From: Gammaproteobacteria bacterium
Lineage (GTDB): Bacteria > Pseudomonadota > Gammaproteobacteria > Thiomicrospirales > Thiomicrospiraceae
Direction: 5' to 3'
Length of the DNA stretch: 11,451 bases
Assembly: GCA_013153955.1 (NCBI GenBank)
Contig: JAADDM010000127.1
Span: forward strand, 1-11,451
In this document: positions 5,914 to 11,451 of the stretch, piece after piece
How the letters are laid out: each line of letters begins with the position of its first letter
Position numbering within the stretch: the first letter of the stretch is position 1
Made by a program: the position numbers and the translations under genes
The notes under the pieces: generated by a model
The model's database searches: none
The model's input: only the letters and a program-made list of their open reading frames with translations
Told to the model about the DNA's origin: nothing

Positions 5914-5954
5914 TATAGCCGAACTGTTTCCAACCGCATTCGGCTATAACAGTT
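5914..5954. promoter_or_regulatory. Overlapping inverted repeats upstream of soxC (operator or leader switch)
   Basis: TATAGCCGAA (5914-5923) and TTCGGCTATA (5939-5948) form a perfect 10-bp dyad with a 15-nt spacer. Overlapping it, AACTGTT (5922-5928) pairs with AACAGTT (5948-5954). The loop of the first hairpin can thus pair with sequence just outside it, as in an H-type pseudoknot. No U-tract follows on either strand. It lies 80-120 nt before soxC, just downstream of the predicted start site, so an operator or a structured 5' UTR are both possible. Confidence 0.55.
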
Positions 5955-5968
5955 ATTGCTAATAGGTA

Positions 5969-5997
5969 ATGATAAATTTTATAGGGTATGACTGCAA
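5969..5997 (-). promoter_or_regulatory. Candidate soxCD promoter
   Basis: Minus-strand TTGCAG (5997-5992) and TATCAT (5974-5969, 5/6) are spaced by 17 nt. The start would be near 5962, giving a leader of about 128 nt that contains the dyad at 5914-5948. The -35 is weak (3/6), as expected for an activated or repressible promoter. A second TATAAA lies at 5983-5978. Confidence 0.35.
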
Positions 5998-6056
5998 GTC
6001 TAAATACGAGAAAAATTAGAATTTACTTATATAAGTTTTTTATCACCCTAATAGCG

Positions 6057-6086
6057 TCAGCCAATATCTATGCTGTTTATGGCTGA
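6057..6086. other. 7-bp inverted repeat downstream of the 149-aa gene
   Basis: TCAGCCA (6057-6063) and TGGCTGA (6080-6086) pair with a 16-nt loop, 19 nt after the stop of the minus-strand gene at 6105. There is no U-tract, so at best it is a weak 3' structure or a site belonging to the soxC regulatory region. Confidence 0.3.
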
Positions 6087-6104
6087 AATTGCATAAAAGA
6101 CACA

Positions 6105-6554
6105 CTATGTTGTGGGTAAGTCTTCTCTTGAGCAGATTGGACCTGTTTTTGGATTTTCAATGTCTTCTGCCACTTGGCTTAAAAATGTTTGCAGTTCACC
6201 AATGCTTAACACCGATAAAATCTTATTCATGGTCTCAGGATGGATTGCAACGGTGGTATAAATCCCTGATGCAAGTTGAACCTGAACGCCACAAGCGTCC
6301 GCAACCGCACCTTGTTCGTCATTGCCTTCTATCATCGAAGCCTGCTCACCAAAGAGAAGTTCTGCATATAGCTCTTCTATTTTTTCGGTCTGTGCTTCCG
6401 CTAAGTCATCTGCAATACTCACCGTAAATTCAGGAATATCTGAATAGGTCACATCGGACTTAAGCGTGGCCGCGACTTCAAGCGATTCACAGTAGGCTTT
6501 AAATCGCTCTGCTAGGCTTAAATCAAAAAACACATACTCCATTAACTCATCCAT
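6105..6554 (-). CDS. Uncharacterised acidic protein, 149 aa
   Basis: I do not assign a function. The protein begins MDELMEYVFFDLSLAERF. It is soluble in appearance, with no signal peptide or membrane segment, and strongly acidic (TEKIEELYAELLFGE, MIEGNDEQGAVAD). The second half contains GVQVQLASGIYTTVAIHPE and ILSVLSIGELQTFLSQVAEDIENP, suggesting an alpha/beta fold with a short beta hairpin, and it ends near GPICSRED. Its style recalls small conserved hypothetical proteins of beta/gammaproteobacteria, an impression from memory only. The start is the ATG at 6554, with AAAGGA 7 nt upstream; a longer frame to 6602 has no such site and would add a non-homologous-looking hydrophobic MFLIIPVTRLKIKETA. 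It lies alone, divergent from hemB and upstream of soxCD on the same strand. Confidence 0.8.
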   Translation of the reverse strand: MDELMEYVFFDLSLAERFKAYCESLEVAATLKSDVTYSDIPEFTVSIADDLAEAQTEKIEELYAELLFGEQASMIEGNDEQGAVADACGVQVQLASGIYTTVAIHPETMNKILSVLSIGELQTFLSQVAEDIENPKTGPICSREDLPTT

Positions 6555-6602
6555 TGCGGTTTCCTTTATTTTTAGGCGTGTGACAGGTATTATTAAAAAC
6601 AT

Positions 6603-6608
6603 ATTATA
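6603..6608 (-). promoter_or_regulatory. Consensus -10 box for the 149-aa gene
   Basis: A perfect TATAAT reads on the minus strand at 6608-6603, placing the start near 6596 and about 42 nt before the ATG. No good -35 sits 16-18 nt upstream, which suggests activation by a factor binding near 6624-6640. Confidence 0.4.
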
Positions 6609-6623
6609 AGGACTTAAAATACA

Positions 6624-6640
6624 CAGGGGTTAAACTCCTG
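6624..6640. promoter_or_regulatory. 17-bp operator-like dyad in the hemB / 149-aa gene divergent region
   Basis: CAGGGGTTAAACTCCTG is a near-perfect 17-bp palindrome (7 of 8 base pairs match around a central base). It overlaps the expected -35 position of the TATAAT promoter at 6603-6608. No family-specific regulator consensus is recognised. Confidence 0.4.
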
Positions 6641-6742
6641 CAATTTTATTAGAGTACCTAAAGTAACCTCTCTACTCTACCCTTAAGTTTGTCATAAATA
6701 ATCGTATGCAATAAATCCATACTTACTTAATATAACCCTAGC

Positions 6743-6772
6743 TTGACGTTTACTTGAACCATCAACCGTCAA
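6743..6772. promoter_or_regulatory. Nested TTGA/TCAA inverted repeats just upstream of hemB
   Basis: TTGACG (6743-6748) and CGTCAA (6767-6772) flank TTGA-ACCA-TCAA. The spacing between the inner halves is 4 nt, not the 6 nt of an FNR/ANR box, so this is not called as one. It ends 25 nt before the hemB start and could be an operator or leader hairpin. Upstream, TATAAC (6731-6736) is a possible -10 without a clear -35. Confidence 0.3.
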
Positions 6773-6797
6773 ACCCACGCTTCAAAGGTACGCCACA

Positions 6798-7802
6798 ATG
6801 CTTGATCGCCAATACCCTATCACGCGTATGCGCCGCATGCGCAAAGATGAATTCTCTCGCCGCTTAATGCGTGAAAACACGCTCACCGCTAACGACTTAA
6901 TTCTACCGATGTTTGTGATAGAGGGGCACAACACGCGTGAACCCGTCAGCTCAATGCCCGGAGTTGAACGCTTAAGCCTAGACCTGTTAGTCATGGAGGC
7001 CAAAGAGATTCACGCCTTGGGCATTCCAATGGTGGCACTGTTTCCTGTCACGCCAGATGAGGTTAAATCTTTAGATGCTGCAGAAGCCTACAATCCAGAG
7101 GGGCTGGCACAGCGAGCTGTCAGAGCCATTAAAGAGGCTTGCCCAGACCTAGGCGTCATGACCGATGTGGCTCTGGACCCGTTTACCACGCACGGCCAAG
7201 ATGGCATCATTGATGAAACCGGCTATGTGGTCAACGATGACACCATTGATGCGCTCATGCAGCAAGCCCTCTCTCATGCAGAAGCAGGAGCAGATGTACT
7301 GGGCCCTTCAGATATGATGGATGGTCGCATCATCGAAATTCGTGAGATGCTGGAAGACAATGGTTTTGTCAATACCCGAATCATTGCCTACTCTGCTAAA
7401 TATGCTTCCGCCTATTATGGCCCTTTCCGAGATGCCGTCGGTTCTGCTGGTAATTTAGGCAAAGGCAATAAAAACACCTATCAGATGGATCCTGCAAACC
7501 GCAACGAGGCGCTGCATGAAGTCGGTCTTGATTTAAACGAAGGTGCGGATATGGTCATGGTCAAGCCCGGTATTCCCTACCTAGATATTGTACGCGACAT
7601 TAAAAATGAGTATAAAGCCCCGACCTATGTGTATCACGTGAGTGGTGAGTACGCCATGATTAAAGCCGCCGCACAAAATGGCTGGATTGATGAGCGTGCA
7701 GTAGTACTAGAGACCCTACTGAGCTGTAAACGTGCTGGCGCAGACGGCATTCTAACGTACTATGCAAAACTGGTTGCAACGTGGCTAAAAGAGCAAGATT
7801 AA
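6798..7802 (+). CDS. hemB: Delta-aminolevulinic acid dehydratase (porphobilinogen synthase) HemB
   Basis: HemB condenses two 5-aminolevulinate molecules to porphobilinogen, an early step of heme and siroheme synthesis in the cytoplasm. The 334-aa length is standard. The two Schiff-base lysines are K201 in AYSAKYASAYYGPFRDA and K256 in MVMVKPGIPYLDI. The metal segment reads DVALDPFTTHGQDG (about 123-136), with aspartates where zinc enzymes have cysteines, so the enzyme is of the magnesium-dependent type seen in Pseudomonas. The start ATG has AAAGGT about 9 nt upstream. It is divergent from the 149-aa gene and is followed by aroE on the same strand after a terminator-like hairpin. The product supplies heme for cytochromes such as SoxD, but so does every heme pathway, so the proximity need not be meaningful. 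Confidence 0.98.
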   Translation: MLDRQYPITRMRRMRKDEFSRRLMRENTLTANDLILPMFVIEGHNTREPVSSMPGVERLSLDLLVMEAKEIHALGIPMVALFPVTPDEVKSLDAAEAYNPEGLAQRAVRAIKEACPDLGVMTDVALDPFTTHGQDGIIDETGYVVNDDTIDALMQQALSHAEAGADVLGPSDMMDGRIIEIREMLEDNGFVNTRIIAYSAKYASAYYGPFRDAVGSAGNLGKGNKNTYQMDPANRNEALHEVGLDLNEGADMVMVKPGIPYLDIVRDIKNEYKAPTYVYHVSGEYAMIKAAAQNGWIDERAVVLETLLSCKRAGADGILTYYAKLVATWLKEQD

Positions 7803-7821
7803 CGCTTACCTTCTAACCCAA

Positions 7822-7853
7822 TGCACTCCCTGTCAAAACGGGGAGGGCATTTT
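7822..7853 (+). terminator. Probable intrinsic terminator after hemB
   Basis: The arms TGCACTCCC (7822-7830) and GGGAGGGCA (7841-7849) pair at 8 of 9 positions across a 10-nt loop and are followed by TTTT. It lies 20 nt after the hemB stop. The short T-run suggests partial termination. Confidence 0.65.
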
Positions 7854-7876
7854 GGCTGAGTGCTAATATTCAATTC

Positions 7877-7910
7877 GATGATTCAACTTGATGATTCAAC
7901 TTGATGATTC
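7877..7910. repeat. 13-bp tandem repeat, about 2.6 copies
   Basis: GATGATTCAACTT occurs exactly at 7877-7889 and 7890-7902, and GATGATTC again at 7903-7910. The block is flanked on both sides by TAATATT (7864-7870 and 7916-7922). It lies just upstream of a consensus -35 for aroE. It could be a slippage tract or clustered binding sites. Confidence 0.75.
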
Positions 7911-7921
7911 GACCCTAATAT

Positions 7922-7948
7922 TTGACACTAAGCATTAACCCATAGAGT
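7922..7948 (+). promoter_or_regulatory. Candidate aroE promoter
   Basis: A perfect TTGACA (7922-7927) is followed after 15 nt by TAGAGT (7943-7948, 4/6), about 60 nt before the aroE ATG. The spacing is shorter than optimal. Confidence 0.35.
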
Positions 7949-8008
7949 TCACCCCTAACAACACTAAAGCACTTTGCTTTCGCCACCACTCTTAAAAAAG
8001 ACCCTTAT

Positions 8009-8848
8009 ATGACTGATTTATACGCTGTAGTAGGCGACCCCATTGCTCACTCAAAATCCCCTCTTATTCACCGCCTGTTTGCCGAACAGACGCAGCAAGA
8101 CATGGCCTATGAGGCGATTCGAATTGATACCGATGACACCCCTTTCAAGTGGGCGATTGAGGATTTAAAAAATAGGGGCTATCAAGGCCTCAACATTACC
8201 GTGCCCTTTAAACTGGATGCATTTGAGTATGCTGATAGCCTATCGCAACGTGCGCAAACTGCCCATGCGGTCAATACCTTTCTCTTTCAACCAGACGGCA
8301 CCACCCAAGCAGACAATACCGACGGGGTTGGGCTAGTGAATGACATTGAACTCAATGGCGAGCGCCCTTTCAGCGGTCAAAAGGTACTTATTTTAGGCGC
8401 AGGTGGAGCTGTTCAAGGCATTTTAGAACCGCTTTTAGAGAAACAACCCAGCCTGATCCATATTGCCAACCGTACTGCCAAACGCGCACAAGTATTAGGT
8501 GATCGCTTTGAGACAGAAACTCCCATCACTGCCAGTGGCTGGGAAGATATCCCCCTTCAAACGTACGATATTATCATCAACGGCACGTCTGCTAGCCTAG
8601 AGGGAAAACTCCCGCCTATTTCGGATGCGCTTATTGGTGCGGATAGCTTGGTGTATGACATGATGTACGGCACAGAACCGACTGTCTTTATGAACTGGGC
8701 AAGCAATGCGCACCCTAACTGCCAGACAATGGACGGGCTTGGTATGCTGGTCGGTCAAGCAGCTGAAGCCTTTTTTCAATGGCGTGGCGTTCGTCCAGAA
8801 ACGGCCAGTGTAATTACGGAAGTACGTCGCTTAATGCAAGTCAGTTAA
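8009..8848 (+). CDS. aroE: Shikimate dehydrogenase (NADP+) AroE
   Basis: AroE reduces 3-dehydroshikimate to shikimate with NADPH in the aromatic amino acid pathway. The 279-aa length is typical. The substrate-binding domain shows VVGDPIAHSKSPLIH (S15 and S17 contact shikimate), the catalytic lysine K68 in NITVPFKLDAF and D105 in NTDGVGL. The Rossmann domain shows the dinucleotide-binding LGAGGA (129-134) and the NADP-phosphate motif NRTAKRA (154-160). The C-terminal blocks NGTSASL and DGLGMLVGQAAEAFFQWRG complete the family pattern. The Shine-Dalgarno is poor (an A-rich AAAAAAGA). It is downstream of hemB but separated by 206 nt with a terminator, tandem repeats and a possible promoter, so it is probably its own unit. 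The stop codon overlaps a terminator stem. Confidence 0.98.
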   Translation: MTDLYAVVGDPIAHSKSPLIHRLFAEQTQQDMAYEAIRIDTDDTPFKWAIEDLKNRGYQGLNITVPFKLDAFEYADSLSQRAQTAHAVNTFLFQPDGTTQADNTDGVGLVNDIELNGERPFSGQKVLILGAGGAVQGILEPLLEKQPSLIHIANRTAKRAQVLGDRFETETPITASGWEDIPLQTYDIIINGTSASLEGKLPPISDALIGADSLVYDMMYGTEPTVFMNWASNAHPNCQTMDGLGMLVGQAAEAFFQWRGVRPETASVITEVRRLMQVS

Positions 8849-8874
8849 CCCCCTCTCTATCAAGGGGTTTTATT
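8847..8874 (+). terminator. Terminator overlapping the aroE stop
   Basis: AACCCC (8847-8852) and GGGGTT (8864-8869) pair over 6 bp and are followed by TTATT. The stem begins inside the aroE stop codon. It backs up the stronger terminator at 8946-8986. Confidence 0.65.
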
Positions 8875-8945
8875 AGGGAGGAAGGCGATTGTTATTGGAT
8901 TTGAGGTGCGTCTTAATTCAGATTTCCGCTCTAAATGACAGCCAC

Positions 8946-8986
8946 AAAAAAGCCCTTTGATTCAATCGAATCAAAGGGCTTTTTTT
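8946..8986. terminator. Strong bidirectional terminator between aroE and the 79-aa gene
   Basis: A perfect 12-bp stem pairs GCCCTTTGATTC (8952-8963) with GAATCAAAGGGC (8968-8979) over a 4-nt loop, flanked by A6 on the left and T7 on the right. It therefore terminates both the plus-strand aroE unit and the convergent minus-strand genes. Confidence 0.97.
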
Positions 8987-9020
8987 CATGGTTCTGTACA
9001 AAGATTAAATACGAACTCTG

Positions 9021-9260
9021 TTATTCAACCGCTTCCCTCACCACTTCTTTGGTCTCATCCATAATTTCGCTGTCTTCTCTCACCACATCCACAACATCTT
9101 GCATCTGATCACCGGTATCTTCTAGCTTCTCAATCGTCCCTTGCAAGAACTCCAAACTGGTTGTCGCGATTTCTCGGCTATCAAACCAATCGAACATAAT
9201 GGCCAGCGCCATGAGCGTAATCAACCACAGAATTAAGCTAATCTTACCAAATATATTCAT
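9021..9260 (-). CDS. Small single-pass membrane protein, 79 aa, unknown function
   Basis: I do not recognise the family. Residues about 5-24 (GKISLILWLITLMALAIMFD) form one transmembrane helix after a short MNIF start. The remaining 55 residues are acidic and probably helical, with spaced hydrophobics (LEFLQGTIEKLEDTGDQMQD, VVDVVREDSEIMDETKEVV) that could form an amphipathic or coiled-coil helix. By the positive-inside rule K6 would place the N-terminus in the cytoplasm and the acidic tail in the periplasm, but the charge signal is weak. The start ATG is preceded by AGGAATGGAAAG. It is the last gene of a minus-strand series, 95 nt after the exported-protein gene, and ends at a strong terminator. 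Confidence 0.75.
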   Translation of the reverse strand: MNIFGKISLILWLITLMALAIMFDWFDSREIATTSLEFLQGTIEKLEDTGDQMQDVVDVVREDSEIMDETKEVVREAVE

Positions 9261-9355
9261 CTTTCCATTCCTAAATTCTGCTGTGTAGTGAGTCGTTTAT
9301 GAGCGCTGATTCTATTAAGAAGCCCCATATACTTATTAAGTTAATAGTGAGCATA

Positions 9356-10396
9356 CTAGCGTTTTTTAAGCAAAAACGCACGTAAGTTTTGGCTTAAAGC
9401 AGTAGACATTTTTGCCAAAGCCAACGCCTCGGCCTGCTCCTCATCCTTTACCGTTTCTTCTATCGTCAGGTCAATCGAGACAATAGGAATACCGTATTTA
9501 CCCAACAGTGAGATGCTGCCTTCGTACAACCATGCATTCGATTCTTCATCTTGACCGTCGCTATAGAGCGCATAATCTAAAACAAAATCAGGGGGTTTGG
9601 CTGAGAAACGAATCCCTTCGGACTGCATCGCCTTAATCAAATCAGGCTCATAGCGCCGACGCTCTCTCACCAAGGCTTTCATATTAAAGATAAGAGACTT
9701 GGCCAAACGGCTTATGCGTTTATCTAAAAACTCCGCTAACCGCTTATTTTTTAAGCTAGGTTGAGGCAGCTTGTTAGATTTTAATAACTGAAGCAGCATC
9801 TTTCGCTCTTCCAGATTATAAAGCGCAGGCACATAGTCAACTAACTGCTCAAAAGCACTTTTATTTTGGCTGATTCTTAAGTAGGCTGACAAGCCCTTAT
9901 CAAGCACTTGAAGGCGTTGAGAAGCACGCTCTGCAAGCTGCTCGTCATTCCAGCTAAGCACAACCTCAAGCAGCGTGTCGGATGCTACTAATGGCTCAAC
10001 TTGTTCAGGCTGAATCAACGCTAATGAGCGCAGTGATGCACGAATATCTTGACGTAAACGAATATCAAAAATCGCTTTCTTACGGCGTTTTTTAGAGGGC
10101 GTTAAAGCAAAGAGTTTTTTCAGAGCTGACTGTAAAACAAGCGGTTTTACCAGCTTAGGGTTCGTATTTTCCAAGCCCGCTTCAAGATCCTCTCCCAACA
10201 GAGAGAATAGAGCAGGAGAATCCTCTATGGTTAAAGGAACATTAGCACTGGCTTGGGCGGGCACAGAGAGCGCCGCAATGCCAATCGAAACACCTAATAG
10301 CATAAAAACAGGCAATACTAACCCTCGCAAAGCCTTCAAAAAAATCGCTTGCGTGTGTTGATATAATTGTCTGATTCTATTTACAGGCTTAAACAC
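9356..10396 (-). CDS. Uncharacterised exported protein, about 346 aa
   Basis: I do not assign a family. A hydrophobic segment GLVLPVFMLLGVSIGIAALS is followed by VPAQASA, which looks like a signal peptidase I site, so the protein is probably periplasmic or outer-membrane associated; there is no lipobox cysteine. The middle is a helical, basic and leucine-rich region (LKKLFALTPSKKRRKKAIF onward). The C-terminal 90 residues look beta-rich (FVLDYALYSDGQDEESNAWL, ISLLGKYGIPIVSIDLTIEE) and faintly recall small outer-membrane lipoprotein domains such as LPP20/LpoB; this is a weak impression. I chose GTG at 10396 because GGAG lies 7 nt upstream. A longer frame from GTG at 10432 adds 12 residues without such a site, and a TTG at about 10339 would give a more classical short signal peptide (MKALRG) but also lacks one. 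Confidence 0.75.
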   Translation of the reverse strand: MFKPVNRIRQLYQHTQAIFLKALRGLVLPVFMLLGVSIGIAALSVPAQASANVPLTIEDSPALFSLLGEDLEAGLENTNPKLVKPLVLQSALKKLFALTPSKKRRKKAIFDIRLRQDIRASLRSLALIQPEQVEPLVASDTLLEVVLSWNDEQLAERASQRLQVLDKGLSAYLRISQNKSAFEQLVDYVPALYNLEERKMLLQLLKSNKLPQPSLKNKRLAEFLDKRISRLAKSLIFNMKALVRERRRYEPDLIKAMQSEGIRFSAKPPDFVLDYALYSDGQDEESNAWLYEGSISLLGKYGIPIVSIDLTIEETVKDEEQAEALALAKMSTALSQNLRAFLLKKR

Positions 10397-10495
10397 CCAA
10401 TCACTCCAAGCGAACACTCTGAGACGAAACACTCGCCAACATTAAGGCCCGCTATTTAAAATGCTGACATCATCATACCCGATTTACCGCAGACT

Positions 10496-10525
10496 ACTAT
10501 AGTCCGAACCAGTATTATTATGCAA
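10496..10525 (-). promoter_or_regulatory. Candidate promoter for the exported-protein gene
   Basis: Minus-strand TTGCAT (10525-10520) and TATAGT (10501-10496, 5/6) are 18 nt apart, inside the 116-152 nt gap after mnmC. The -10 overlaps a small hairpin GACTA-TAG-TAGTC (about 10492-10504). The start would be near 10489. Confidence 0.35.
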
Positions 10526-10548
10526 AATGATAGGCTCACAAAGCCGCT

Positions 10549-11451
10549 CTATTCAGTGCTCTGTTTCCCACTACGCCAAGCGCGAATAGTGAATCGAGCA
10601 GGATGACTTGCATGATATAGAGACAAGGGTTGTACCAATGCACACCCTTCAATATCGGCCACAATACTCTCTGCCGCTAAAAACACTGACATTAAGCCCC
10701 TTGGCCCGTGCCCATTTGAAACATACAGGCCTGCTTGATAACGCTGTTCAGGGTATTTATACACCGCATGAGTATGGGATTGCGACAGGTAGACTTCGGT
10801 TGTCCAGTCCGAGCAAGGCACGGCGCCAAAAATAGGTAGGTGATCTGGCGTCGTAGGCCTAAAGGCGATACGGCCAGCCAAAGCTCCTATTTCAGCAGGC
10901 TCACTCTCTATTGGCTTAAGCCAGCTAGGTAGCGCCTGCTGAGCGGTCTCTAAGTTGGTTAGCTGCCCTTCACGTGATAATACCTCGCCTAAATCAGGCG
11001 CTTCAAAAGTCGCTCCGGTGACAGCCAATCCGCCCCCACAAGGCGATGAGTAGCCCGCATGGGTCAGCGGTACGTTTAATTTAAAGTTTTGCTGTGACTC
11101 ACTCAAGTGCGTGACCTGACCTTTAACGGGTCTAATTGGCAAATTAAGTTGGTGGTTCAACTCGCTGTTTAAGCTTCCTGTCGCGACCACCACAACATCG
11201 GAAACCATGCGTTTTGTTTGACCATTATTGGCGGCCTCGGTCTCAATTAACCACTCCGTACAAGAAGATAGGCAGGCCTGATTGTTTGCAATCACGCTTT
11301 GACAATCCACATCTTCTGACTCTATTTTAGCTGATACGTTGGCTCTGTCTACGCGACCCTTTTCAGCATTTTCTTGCGCAATCGTTACCACTGTTTGCCC
11401 TGTCAGAACCGTAATATTCTCGTGCTGTAAACAGCGTTGCACCACCGAGCG
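10549..11451 (-). CDS. mnmC: MnmC C-terminal FAD oxidoreductase domain (5' part beyond window edge)
   Basis: MnmC is a bifunctional tRNA-modifying enzyme. Its C-terminal FAD domain removes the carboxymethyl group of cmnm5(s2)U34 and its N-terminal methyltransferase domain makes mnm5(s2)U34. Only the last 300 codons are present; the frame is open through the right edge, so the apparent GTG start at 11445 is internal. Family blocks are VVVATGSLNSELNHQLNLPIRPVKGQVTHL (split here: VVVATG, then LPIRPVKGQVTHL), GALAGRIAFRPTTPDHLPIFGAVP and YVSNGHGPRGLMSVFLAAES, followed by the usual C-terminal ASHPARFTIRAWR where others have NPxR. A D-amino acid oxidase-like fold is implied. A Cys-containing insertion (NNQACLSSCTEWL) sits upstream of VVVATG. 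Whether the methyltransferase half is fused cannot be seen, so a stand-alone FAD oxidoreductase cannot be excluded. Confidence 0.88.
   Translation of the reverse strand, partial: RSVVQRCLQHENITVLTGQTVVTIAQENAEKGRVDRANVSAKIESEDVDCQSVIANNQACLSSCTEWLIETEAANNGQTKRMVSDVVVVATGSLNSELNHQLNLPIRPVKGQVTHLSESQQNFKLNVPLTHAGYSSPCGGGLAVTGATFEAPDLGEVLSREGQLTNLETAQQALPSWLKPIESEPAEIGALAGRIAFRPTTPDHLPIFGAVPCSDWTTEVYLSQSHTHAVYKYPEQRYQAGLYVSNGHGPRGLMSVFLAAESIVADIEGCALVQPLSLYHASHPARFTIRAWRSGKQSTE

Noticed and set aside
6089..6427. Plus-strand open frame antisense to the 149-aa gene
   Set aside because: It is a frame shadow without ribosome binding site; the minus-strand frame has a good start, promoter and protein-like composition.
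6751..6766. FNR/ANR-like box TTGA-N4-TCAA before hemB
   Set aside because: The FNR consensus has six bases between TTGA and TCAA; here there are four.
9359..9379. GCGTTTT/AAAACGC inverted repeat at the end of the exported-protein gene
   Set aside because: It is made by the last lysine/leucine codons, and no U-tract follows in the transcript direction.

Overview
The window reads as chromosome of a sulfur-oxidising gammaproteobacterium, most likely in the Thiomicrospira / Hydrogenovibrio / Thiomicrorhabdus group. This is inferred from the gene content (a SoxCD sulfane dehydrogenase pair, MnmC of gammaproteobacterial type, an aspartate-rich HemB) and the moderate GC content. No phylogeny could be run.

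Layout: (1) 1-2298, minus strand, is a molybdenum cofactor operon read moaA > moaD > moaE > moeA, with moeA cut by the left edge. A sigma70-like promoter and a dyad precede moaA. (2) 2299-3300 has no protein gene. It holds an AT-rich leader with a good candidate promoter, a very small CRISPR array (3 intact repeats plus 1 degenerate repeat, 3 spacers of 33-34 nt) with no cas gene in the window, and an intrinsic terminator. (3) 3301-3411 is a striking multi-segment 111-nt inverted repeat just after soxD. (4) 3419-5834, minus strand, is soxC-soxD, overlapping by a few bases: a Tat-exported molybdenum subunit and a Sec-exported c-type cytochrome. (5) 5835-6797 holds the sox regulatory region, an unrecognised 149-aa acidic protein on the minus strand, and a divergent intergenic region. 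(6) 6798-8848, plus strand, is hemB then aroE, each followed by a terminator-like hairpin. (7) 8849-11451, minus strand, is the 3' part of mnmC, an unrecognised exported protein and a 79-aa single-pass membrane protein, ending at a strong bidirectional terminator shared with aroE.

The left half hangs together functionally. SoxC needs the molybdenum cofactor built by the moa/moe genes, and SoxD needs covalent heme, whose pathway includes HemB. SoxCD oxidises the carrier-bound sulfane sulfur of the Sox pathway in the periplasm. The least explained parts are the orphan mini-CRISPR array with its leader, the long palindrome after soxD, and the three proteins of unknown function.
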